Shown piece after piece: positions 1 through 5,350 of a stretch of DNA of 7,284 nucleotides (the stretch's first letter is position 1; each line of letters begins with the position of its first letter). The stretch is taken from the NCBI GenBank assembly GCA_005788935.1, contig SYAK01000308.1:1-7284 (forward strand), read 5' to 3'. The position numbers and the translations under genes were made by a program. The DNA is from Pseudomonadota bacterium. GTDB taxonomy: Bacteria; Myxococcota; UBA9042; PHBI01. The notes below the pieces were generated by a model. The model was not told the origin of the DNA. It saw nothing but the letters and a program-made list of their open reading frames with translations, and ran no database searches.

Positions 1-1
1 C

Positions 2-484
2 CCGAAGGCCGCCGCGGGCAAGAGCGACCCGACCGACGACGAATTCGCGGCGCTCTTCGCGTCGATGAACATGACGCTCGACGACGTCAAGCTGCCGCCG
101 AAGAAGAACGCACCTGCCCCGACGCCAGCGGCCGACGACCTCGGGATCCCCGACCTCGTCACGGTGTCGTCCGACGAGCTGCCCGACGACGCGACCGACG
201 AAGACCGCGCGCCCATCCCGACCGTGCCGAAAAAGGGCGCCGCGCCAGGCAACCCGGTCAAGGCCGCATCCGCCCCCGCCGCCAAGGCGGCTGCACCCGC
301 TGCCCGGCCCGCGAGCCCCGTCGCGACCGTGCCGAAGCCTGGCACACCAGCGACCGCGGCCGGCAAGGCTGGCGCCCAGGCGGCAGCCCCGCCAAAGTCC
401 CGCGCGCTGCTCTGGACGTCGCTGCTCGTGGTAGTCGGCGGGACGGGGGCCGCGTACGCCCACTTCGTCCTGAAGCTCTTCTGA
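2..484 (+). CDS. 3' end of an unidentified protein with a Pro/Ala linker and a C-terminal membrane anchor
   Basis: The frame is open from position 2 to a TGA at 482-484, giving 160 residues, and it very probably began before the window. An internal ATG at 65 exists, but no Shine-Dalgarno sequence precedes it and the upstream codons read as a normal coding continuation (acidic helix DPTDDEFAALFASMNMTLDD). The visible part has three zones: a short acidic/amphipathic stretch (about residues 9-35), a long low-complexity Ala/Pro/Lys linker (about 40-130), and a hydrophobic segment from about residue 136 to 157 (ALLWTSLLVVVGGTGAAYAH) ending in a short HFVLKLF tail. This predicts a tail-anchored or C-terminally anchored protein with its main domain upstream and out of view. 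I do not recognise a family. The convergent neighbour yqeY begins its stop 56 bases downstream, so the two are separate transcription units. Confidence 0.7.
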   Translation, partial: PKAAAGKSDPTDDEFAALFASMNMTLDDVKLPPKKNAPAPTPAADDLGIPDLVTVSSDELPDDATDEDRAPIPTVPKKGAAPGNPVKAASAPAAKAAAPAARPASPVATVPKPGTPATAAGKAGAQAAAPPKSRALLWTSLLVVVGGTGAAYAHFVLKLF

Positions 485-500
485 GGCGGCCTCGGGACTG

Positions 501-531
501 CGCGACGCCCGCCCCCGACGGGGAGGTCGCG
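501..531. terminator. GC hairpin between convergent genes, possible bidirectional terminator
   Basis: CGCGAC at 501-506 is complementary to GTCGCG at 526-531, and inside it CCCC at 513-516 pairs with GGGG at 520-523 around a GAC loop. The structure lies in the 55-base gap between the stop of the upstream plus-strand gene (484) and the stop of yqeY (540). Neither side has a clear T-tract, so intrinsic termination is inferred from position and stem strength only. It could also simply be GC-rich spacer. Confidence 0.35.
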
Positions 532-539
532 ACCCGCGC

Positions 540-998
540 TCAGGCCGGCAGCGCCTCTTCGACGAGGCGCTTCAGCTGGTCACCGGGGAAGCGGCCCTTG
601 GTCTCGGCCGAGAGCCGCCCCATGATCTTGCCCATCTCCTTGCGGGTCGTGGCGCCGATCTCGGCGATGACCTCGGCGACCCGCACCCGCACGGCGGCCT
701 CGTCGAGCTGACTCGGGAGGTAGTCGAGGATGACCGCCAGCTCGGCCCGCTCGCGCGTCACGAGATCGGGCCGCCCACCCGCCTCGAAGGCCGCGATGGA
801 CTCCTCGCGCTGCTTCTTCTGCTTCGCGAGCAGGATCAGCTCGTCCTGAGCCGACAGCGTCGCCATCTTCTCGATGCTCGCGTTCTTGAGGTCCGCGATG
901 AGCAGGCGGATGGTTCCGACGCGGACCTCGTCACGGGCGCGCATCGCGGTCTTGAGATCTTCCTGAAGGCGGGACTGGAGCGGTGAGGCGTCGGCCAT
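540..998 (-). CDS. yqeY: YqeY-family protein (GatB/YqeY domain)
   Basis: This 152-residue protein matches the YqeY family in length and motifs. It has an N-terminal helix typical of the family (LQEDLKTAMRARDEVRVGTIR, about residues 11-31), a central Lys/Glu helix with KKQREESIAAFEAGGRPDL (about 61-79), the DYLPSQLDE turn (about 92-100), and a C-terminal GKIMGRLSAETKGRFPGDQL segment (about 123-142). YqeY resembles the tRNA-binding C-terminal tail domain of GatB, the amidotransferase subunit that makes Gln-tRNA(Gln) or Asn-tRNA(Asn), but it is a stand-alone cytoplasmic protein whose exact role is not settled. The start is supported by a GGAG-type ribosome binding site (minus-strand sequence of 1006-1010) eight bases before the ATG. 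In many genomes yqeY follows rpsU; that arrangement is absent here, and the gene is divergent from rnd. The family call is secure and the cellular role is not. Confidence 0.93.
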   Translation of the reverse strand: MADASPLQSRLQEDLKTAMRARDEVRVGTIRLLIADLKNASIEKMATLSAQDELILLAKQKKQREESIAAFEAGGRPDLVTRERAELAVILDYLPSQLDEAAVRVRVAEVIAEIGATTRKEMGKIMGRLSAETKGRFPGDQLKRLVEEALPA

Positions 999-1201
999 GG
1001 TGCGTTCTCCGGCGGGAGGATGGGGGAGCGTCCCTATCAGGCGCCCGCATCGGTGGCAAGCCGCGTGCGCGGCGCGATCGTCCCCGCCTCCCGGTTCAGC
1101 CGTCGCCCGTTGGATGGCAGAGGGGTCGTGTCCGAAGCTGTGAACATGCTTCAGCCCTCACGCCTCCGACACCGCCGCCCTTGGCGCAGACCGACTTCGG
1201 C

Positions 1202-1236
1202 GCTGTCCGCGGACAGCCGCCTCGTGTAGGCTGTCC
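1202..1236 (+). promoter_or_regulatory. Perfect 16-bp palindrome overlapping an 8-bp hairpin in the rnd leader
   Basis: Positions 1202-1217 (GCTGTCCGCGGACAGC) are a perfect 16-bp palindrome. Its right half, GGACAGCC at 1211-1218, is also perfectly complementary to GGCTGTCC at 1229-1236, giving an 8-bp stem with a 10-base loop that ends only three bases before the GGAGGA ribosome site. The same heptamer GCTGTCC thus occurs twice, flanking one inverted copy, so in RNA the two hairpins would be mutually exclusive. It could be a protein-binding operator, a leader that modulates ribosome access, or a transcription signal. The pairing is seen directly; the function is inferred. Confidence 0.5.
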
Positions 1237-1239
1237 CCC

Positions 1240-1245
1240 GGAGGA
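1240..1245 (+). promoter_or_regulatory. Ribosome binding site of rnd
   Basis: GGAGGA lies five bases before the ATG at 1251 and decides the start codon. It sits directly downstream of the 1211-1236 hairpin, so its accessibility could depend on that structure. Confidence 0.75.
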
Positions 1246-1250
1246 CCCCC

Positions 1251-2408
1251 ATGACCGCGACGCCAGGCCGCCTCATCATCACCTCGACCGAGGCCCACGA
1301 CGCGCTCGCCGAGGCGCTCGCGCCCCACACGCGCCTCGCCCTCGACACCGAGAGCAACTCGATGTTCGCCCACCACGAGCGCCTCTGCCTCGTCCAGCTC
1401 GCCTGGGGCGACCCCGCCGCCCCGTCGCTCGCGGCGATCGACCCGCTCGCCTTCGGGGCCCGCCACGCCGTCGCCGCTGCCCTCGCCCCCATCGCCGCCT
1501 TCTGGCGCGACCCGGCTCGCACGGTCGTGGCCCACGGGGCCTCCTACGACATCGCCATCCTGCGCCGAGACCTCGGCGAGGTCCCAGTCCGACTCTTCGA
1601 CACGCAGATCGCGGCCACCCTGCTCGGCGACACGAAGACCGGCTACGCCTCCCTCGTCGAGGCCCTGCTCGGGGAGCACCTGTCCAAGAGCCACCAGCAG
1701 CACGACTGGGGCCGCCGCCCGATTCCCGAGGCCGCGCTCGCCTACGCCTTCAACGACGCCCGTCACCTGCTGCGACTCGCCGACCTGCTGGCCGCGCGCG
1801 TGGACGAGGCCGACCTCGCGGACGAGGTGGCGATCGCCTGCGCCGCCATCCTCGAGACCCCGGCGCACGCGCCACGCCCGCCCGCAGAGGCCTTCTGGCG
1901 CCTCGCGACCACCGAAGGACGCCCGCCACCGCACCCCGTCCTGCTGCGCCTGAAGGTCCTCTTCGACTGGCGCGAGGCCGTCGCCGCCCGCCTCGACCTG
2001 CCCGCGGGGCGCGTCGTCAACGGCGAGCTGGCCTTCTCGCTCGCCCGCAAGGCGACGCTCGACGACGCCGACCTCAAGCGGCGCCTGCCAGGTCGCATCA
2101 GTGACGCCGCCCGCGCCGAGCTGCTCGCCGCCTTCGCCGACGCCGAGCAGACCCCGACCGTCCCGCCGCGCCCCGCTGGGGCCCCCGAGGTCAAGCCAGC
2201 GGTCCGGGCCCGCGAGAAGGCCCTGAAGGCATGGCGCGACGCCACCGCTGCGGCCCGCGGAGTGGGCGCGCAGGCCATCCTCGCGACGCCGACGCTCGGC
2301 TTCCTCGCGACCCACGGCGCCACCCGCCTCGACGAGGCTCCGCAGCTCGGCGCGTCCCGACTCCGGCGCTACCGCGACGAGCTCGTGCGGGTCCTCACCA
2401 CCGCCTGA
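1251..2408 (+). CDS. rnd: Ribonuclease D (DEDDy 3'-5' exoribonuclease with two HRDC-type domains)
   Basis: This 385-residue cytoplasmic protein is close to the usual RNase D length (about 375 in E. coli). RNase D trims the 3' ends of tRNA precursors and other structured RNAs using two metal ions. The exonuclease domain spans about residues 8-185, and all DEDDy residues are visible: D32 and E34 in LDTES (Exo I), D100 in HGASYDI (Exo II), and Y165 and D169 in YAFND (Exo III). The family signature SHQQHDWGRRPIPE precedes Exo III, and FDTQIA is at about 116-121. A first HRDC domain covers about 226-300 (LRLKVLFDWREAVAARLDLP…), and a weaker second one about 318-383 (LKAWRDATAAARG…LRRYRDEL), as in E. 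coli RNase D. HRDC domains bind nucleic acid. The ATG follows a strong GGAGGA site. The gene appears monocistronic: it is divergent from yqeY and convergent with the next gene. Confidence 0.95.
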   Translation: MTATPGRLIITSTEAHDALAEALAPHTRLALDTESNSMFAHHERLCLVQLAWGDPAAPSLAAIDPLAFGARHAVAAALAPIAAFWRDPARTVVAHGASYDIAILRRDLGEVPVRLFDTQIAATLLGDTKTGYASLVEALLGEHLSKSHQQHDWGRRPIPEAALAYAFNDARHLLRLADLLAARVDEADLADEVAIACAAILETPAHAPRPPAEAFWRLATTEGRPPPHPVLLRLKVLFDWREAVAARLDLPAGRVVNGELAFSLARKATLDDADLKRRLPGRISDAARAELLAAFADAEQTPTVPPRPAGAPEVKPAVRAREKALKAWRDATAAARGVGAQAILATPTLGFLATHGATRLDEAPQLGASRLRRYRDELVRVLTTA

Positions 2409-2490
2409 GCCACGCAGACGCATGCAGCTGAGTTCGCCCAGAACCCACCGACGTGCCCCTGAGACCTCCCAAGCCCGAGAAAGACGGCAA
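2409..2490. other. Spacer after rnd
   Basis: This short convergent spacer has no coding signal. On the minus strand, the bases at about 2475-2490 (TTGCCGTCTTTCTCGG) are moderately T-rich and directly follow the 2491-2518 hairpin, which suits a leftward intrinsic terminator. Confidence 0.4.
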
Positions 2491-2518
2491 CCCTGACGTC
2501 TTCAGGCGGATGTCAGGG
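2491..2518. terminator. Strong hairpin between rnd and the lipoprotein gene, containing the lipoprotein stop codon
   Basis: CCCTGAC (2491-2497) pairs perfectly with GTCAGGG (2512-2518). The stem can be extended inward by G-T, T-A, C-G and T-G pairs to about 11 bp, leaving a six-base loop at about 2502-2507. The TGA stop of the minus-strand lipoprotein gene (2513-2515) lies inside the stem. In the leftward direction the stem is followed by a T-enriched run, so it most likely terminates the lipoprotein mRNA. It may also protect or end the rnd transcript arriving from the other side. Confidence 0.6.
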
Positions 2519-3757
2519 ACCGACGAGCTCACCCGCGAGGAGTCCGCCCACCTGCCAGCGGACCGTGGCGCCGCGCGGGGCGACGACCGAGGTCGCCGGC
2601 TCCACCACCGTGACCACCGCCGTCACCGGGTCCGTGACCTCCCAGCGCACCCACGGGATCCCCTCGTCGAAGGCCTCGCTCCAGCGCGCCGACAGCGTAT
2701 GCAGCGCGCCGTCGAAGGCCGTCACCTCGACGTCCGCCCAGAGGCCCGCCCACGGGTCGAGGTCCGCGTCGACCCGGCGCGGCAGCGGTCCCCAGAAGTC
2801 GCTGCCCGCCGGCTCGTCTCGCCAGTCGCAGTGCACGTGCGTCGTGTAGACCTGCGTGAAATCCGCGCCCTCGGCCTCACATGCGCGCTGGATGTCGGCG
2901 AGCGTCACGGTCGTGCTCGAGGTCCGGAGGTCCACCGCGTCGCCGTAGGGATGACGGGCGAGGCCGCCTTCGTGCGGGGCGGCCGCGGTCGGCTTGAGGT
3001 AGGCGTTGTCGACGGTCAGCGGGACCCCGAGCGAGGCCCGCGTGCGCTGAAGGTGGCCGACCGTCAGGGGGCGGAACAGCGCGTAGCGGCCGCCCGAGGC
3101 CGGCATGAGCTCGGAGAGCGCGAAGTTCGCGGCGAGCTTCGTGGCGGCGGGCGCGGCCGAGACGTCGAGGAAGAAGGCGGGGGCGCGGTCGTTCGTCCCG
3201 GTGGCGGCCGGATAGGACCACCCCGCGTCGGTCACCGATGCGGCGGAGACGAGGTTGAAGCAGACGTCGAAGTTGAACGAGGTCCCGGGGTAGCAGACGC
3301 GCGCGGTCGTCGGCTGGCAGTCGAGCCCCTCGTCGGACTGGCCGTCGCAGTCGTCGTCGGCCCCGTTGCAGGTCTCGACGCGCGCAGCGTCGTCGTCGCT
3401 GCAGCGGATGGATGCCCCGTCGTCATCGCACACGATGCGGCCATCCTCGCAGTCATCCGCGTCGCCGCCGTCGCAGGACGTGCCAAGGGTCGCGCGCGTC
3501 GCCGGATCGGTCAGCCCGGGGCACGCGGTCGACACGTCCCCGCCCGTCGTCCCGTCGCCGCCCGCGCTGTCGCCGCCCGCGTCCCCGCCCATGGTCGCAT
3601 CACCCGCGTCACCGCCCGTGGTCGCATCACCCGGGCTCGCAGGCACCGGAGATCGGGCGTGCGTCACGAAGCGGCGGTCGCTCAGCGTGGCGGGGGCATC
3701 GCAGGCTGCGGTGGCGAGGGCGGCAAGGAGCGGCAGGTGACAGGCGTGGACGCGCAT
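2513..3757 (-). CDS. Predicted secreted lipoprotein: Gly/Asp spacer, MopE-like Cys/Asp module and M15-type zinc peptidase-like domain
   Basis: The 414-residue product starts with a short signal sequence (MRVHACHLPLLAALATAAC) with a probable lipobox cysteine at residue 19. Residues 43-74 are a Gly/Asp/Thr repeat spacer. Residues 79-147 form a Cys/Asp-rich module ending in ETCNGADDDCDGQSDEG, a motif known from MopE-like putative metal-binding proteins. About residues 205-315 resemble M15 (D-Ala-D-Ala carboxypeptidase-like) metallopeptidases: GVPLTVDNAYL, then RHPYGDAVDL with candidate zinc ligands H269 and D276, then THVHCDW with H307/H309. About residues 335-414 form a beta-rich tail with no recognised family. 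The likely site of action is the outer membrane or periplasm, on peptidoglycan. The frame stays open upstream to an ATG at 3871, but that start gives no signal peptide and would read through 10-bp repeats, so I prefer the ATG at 3757. Its ribosome site is weak (GGTGG-like). The peptidase call is motif-based and unproven. Confidence 0.8.
   Translation of the reverse strand: MRVHACHLPLLAALATAACDAPATLSDRRFVTHARSPVPASPGDATTGGDAGDATMGGDAGGDSAGGDGTTGGDVSTACPGLTDPATRATLGTSCDGGDADDCEDGRIVCDDDGASIRCSDDDAARVETCNGADDDCDGQSDEGLDCQPTTARVCYPGTSFNFDVCFNLVSAASVTDAGWSYPAATGTNDRAPAFFLDVSAAPAATKLAANFALSELMPASGGRYALFRPLTVGHLQRTRASLGVPLTVDNAYLKPTAAAPHEGGLARHPYGDAVDLRTSSTTVTLADIQRACEAEGADFTQVYTTHVHCDWRDEPAGSDFWGPLPRRVDADLDPWAGLWADVEVTAFDGALHTLSARWSEAFDEGIPWVRWEVTDPVTAVVTVVEPATSVVAPRGATVRWQVGGLLAGELVGP
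3554..3634. repeat. Three 27-bp tandem repeats inside the lipoprotein gene
   Basis: Units run 3554-3580, 3581-3607 and 3608-3634. The last two differ at only three of 27 positions and share TGGTCGCATCACCCG (3592-3606 and 3619-3633); the first is more diverged. Each unit encodes nine residues of the Gly/Asp spacer (for example GDATTGGDA and GDATMGGDA), so copy-number changes would lengthen or shorten the spacer without shifting the frame. Confidence 0.75.
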
Positions 3758-4033
3758 GCGCCGGATCCAACCACCTTCGCCGACGCGGCACAAGAGCCAA
3801 CCCGCGCCAACCCGCGCCAACCCGTCCCATGCCATCGGTCGCCACTGCGCAGGCGACGTCAGGCGGCCCATGCCGCGCCATCGACGCGCAAGGCTGGCGG
3901 CGGCGGCCCCGCTTGACGGGCGACGACGCGTGCACCACCCTCAAACGATCGGGAACAGCGGACCCGCCCTGCCTGTTGAGGCGCGGTCCGGGCCCCTGAC
4001 GCCCACCTCGACCGCCTCGCCCGACGAGCCTGC
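3758..4033. promoter_or_regulatory. Divergent intergenic region between the lipoprotein gene and the DUF58-transglutaminase operon
   Basis: This 276-base spacer should contain promoters in both directions. It holds three 10-bp direct repeats (3797-3826). It also holds inverted arms CGGACC (3959-3964) and GGTCCG (3985-3990) enclosing a smaller GCCT/AGGC hairpin (3971-3974 with 3979-3982), which would lie in the leader of the rightward operon. No promoter boxes are convincing. No small gene is supported. Confidence 0.5.
3797..3826. repeat. Three 10-bp direct repeats upstream of the lipoprotein gene
   Basis: CCAACCCGCG occurs at 3797-3806 and 3807-3816, followed by CCAACCCGTC at 3817-3826. The array begins 40 bases upstream of the preferred lipoprotein start. 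A 10-bp period is about one DNA helical turn and is not a multiple of three, which suits a regulatory array of protein-binding half-sites better than coding sequence. The role is inferred. Confidence 0.6.
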
Positions 4034-5350
4034 ATGTCCGCCCCTAACCGTCCGTTCATCCTCTCGGCCCGCCGCCGCCTCGCGCGCGTCTGGCACGTCG
4101 CGCGCGGCCTCGTCCCGGTGACGTCGCTCGGGCTGTTCGTCGGCGCGGTCGGGGCCTGGACCCACTTCAGCCTCGCACCCGACGCCGCAGACTTCGTGCT
4201 TGCTGCGGTCGGCGTCACGGCGCTCGCCCTCATCGGACTGTCGGTCGCGAGCGTGCTGGTCGGCGCGCTCGCCCTTGCGATGGTTCTCAAGGGCCGGGCT
4301 GCCGGCGTCCCCGAGACCCTCACGACCAGCGTCGAGGCCGAGACGGACTTCGACGTCCCGGCACTCACCGCGTGGCCGCTGCTGCTCGTACGCTGGACCT
4401 GGGTCGTGCCCGAGGGCGCCGACGTCCGGGTCGAGCGACGCGGCAGCCGCCTCGCGGAGTTCGTCCTGCCGCGCGAGCGGGCGCAGACAGACGCCCTCGT
4501 ACGCCGCTTCGAGCTGCGCGACCTCTTCGGCCTCGCCGCCATCACCTTCGAGCGCCGCTGGGAGGCCCCGTTCCGGATCGTCCCGGTCAAGGGCCGCGCC
4601 AACCTCGAGCTCGCCCTCCGCCGCGCCTCCGAGGACGGCTACTCCCACCCGTCGGGCCAGCCCCTCGGCGAGCTCGTCGAGATGCGCCGCTACCGCGCTG
4701 GCGACCCCGTGCGCCACATCGTCTGGAAGGCCTTCGCGCGCAGCCGTCGCCTGATGGTGCGCGAGCCCGAGCGCGCCATCGCCCCGTGCCCCGCGATGGT
4801 CGCCTACTTCGTCGCAGGCGAGGGCGACGAGCCGTCAGCCTCGACCGCGCGCCTCTTCCTGGAGGCTGGGTTGTTGGGCACGGATTTCCTCTTCATGGCC
4901 TCGGGCGGGCGCGGCGCAACGGGCGACGCGGCCCTCGGCCTCGAGCAGATCATCGCCTCGCGCGGCCACCGCGGCGCTGGCGCCGACGGTCTCGCGGGGC
5001 TGCTGCGCTCGGTCGACCGTGGCCGCCTCGACAACCTCGTCCTCTTTGGACCCGCGAGTGACGGCGCCTGGGTGGATCGCGTCCTCGAGCAGATGCGCGC
5101 GCTCCCTCGGCCGCCGCTCGTCGTCCTGACCGTGGACGGCGACCTCGGGACGCCACCCTCGCGGTCGATCGGCGCCTCGCTGCGCCGGGGGCTCTTCCGC
5201 CGCGACGAGACCCGCGACAGGGCGCTGAGCGAGGTCACCCGCGCGCACGACCGCCTGCGCCGTGCGGGCGCCGACGTCCGCCTCATCCACAAGGGGACCG
5301 GCGCGCGGCTCGACGCCCTCACCCTCGAGGGCTGGAGGGCCGCTGCATGA
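4034..5350 (+). CDS. DUF58 family membrane protein
   Basis: The 438-residue protein has two hydrophobic segments near the N-terminus (about residues 27-42 and 52-86), then a soluble domain. The DUF58 signature is clear: RRYRAGDPVRHIVWKAFARS (about 218-237) followed by LMVREPE, preceded by the usual LRDLFGL turn (about 161-167). DUF58 proteins have a von Willebrand A-like fold and typically work with a MoxR AAA+ ATPase and a membrane transglutaminase-like protein in envelope-associated complexes of uncertain biochemical role. After the signature, where many members have a DxSxS metal site, this protein reads MVAYFVAGEGDEPSAS and lacks the Asp. The ATG at 4034 is the only plausible start: an in-frame TGA sits at 3977-3979, no GTG or TTG lies between, and only a weak GACGAG ribosome site precedes it. 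It overlaps the next gene by ATGA, so the two are translationally coupled. Confidence 0.9.
   Translation: MSAPNRPFILSARRRLARVWHVARGLVPVTSLGLFVGAVGAWTHFSLAPDAADFVLAAVGVTALALIGLSVASVLVGALALAMVLKGRAAGVPETLTTSVEAETDFDVPALTAWPLLLVRWTWVVPEGADVRVERRGSRLAEFVLPRERAQTDALVRRFELRDLFGLAAITFERRWEAPFRIVPVKGRANLELALRRASEDGYSHPSGQPLGELVEMRRYRAGDPVRHIVWKAFARSRRLMVREPERAIAPCPAMVAYFVAGEGDEPSASTARLFLEAGLLGTDFLFMASGGRGATGDAALGLEQIIASRGHRGAGADGLAGLLRSVDRGRLDNLVLFGPASDGAWVDRVLEQMRALPRPPLVVLTVDGDLGTPPSRSIGASLRRGLFRRDETRDRALSEVTRAHDRLRRAGADVRLIHKGTGARLDALTLEGWRAAA
5334..5339 (+). promoter_or_regulatory. Ribosome binding site of the transglutaminase-like gene, inside the DUF58 gene
   Basis: GGAGGG lies within the last codons of the DUF58 gene, seven bases before the ATG at 5347. 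Together with the ATGA overlap it fixes the start and indicates coupled expression of the pair. Confidence 0.75.

Larger units (their letters stand above)
999..1250. promoter_or_regulatory. Divergent intergenic region between yqeY and rnd
   Basis: This 252-base spacer must hold the promoters for yqeY (leftward) and rnd (rightward). I cannot point to convincing -35/-10 boxes, as expected for a very GC-rich genome. Visible structure includes inverted arms GCCGCG/CGCGGC at 1060-1065 and 1068-1073, inverted arms GAAGC/GCTTC at 1134-1138 and 1148-1152 in the least GC-rich patch (1134-1154), and a palindrome plus hairpin at 1202-1236, described separately. No small gene with a credible start and ribosome site is seen. 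Confidence 0.5.

Noticed and set aside
1203..1216. LexA-like SOS box (CTGT…ACAG) in the rnd leader palindrome
   Set aside because: The spacing is CTGT-N6-ACAG, whereas the gammaproteobacterial LexA site needs N8. Nothing else links rnd to an SOS operator here.
983..2104. 373-codon plus-strand frame overlapping rnd in another phase
   Set aside because: Arg/Pro-rich shadow translation that begins inside yqeY and crosses the intergenic region; no ribosome site and no recognisable domain.
1158..2423. 421-codon open frame on the minus strand opposite rnd
   Set aside because: Repetitive Gly/Arg/Glu/Val-rich product with no motifs, typical of the antisense frame of a GC-rich gene. The opposite strand has the full RNase D signature.
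3758..3871. N-terminal extension of the lipoprotein to the ATG at 3871
   Set aside because: The extra 38 residues bury the signal peptide and read through 10-bp repeats that are not in codon register; the ATG at 3757 gives a proper lipoprotein signal.
2453..3916. 487-codon plus-strand frame opposite the lipoprotein gene
   Set aside because: Arg/Val/Gly-rich composition without motifs. The minus strand carries the signal sequence, Cys module and peptidase-like motifs.
3913..3941. Possible sigma-70 promoter (TTGACG, 17 bases, CACCCT) for the DUF58 operon
   Set aside because: The -35 box is good but the -10 matches TATAAT at only two of six positions, so it could easily be chance.
3941..4717. 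258-codon minus-strand frame opposite the 5' part of the DUF58 gene
   Set aside because: Low-complexity antisense shadow; the DUF58 signature on the plus strand is decisive.
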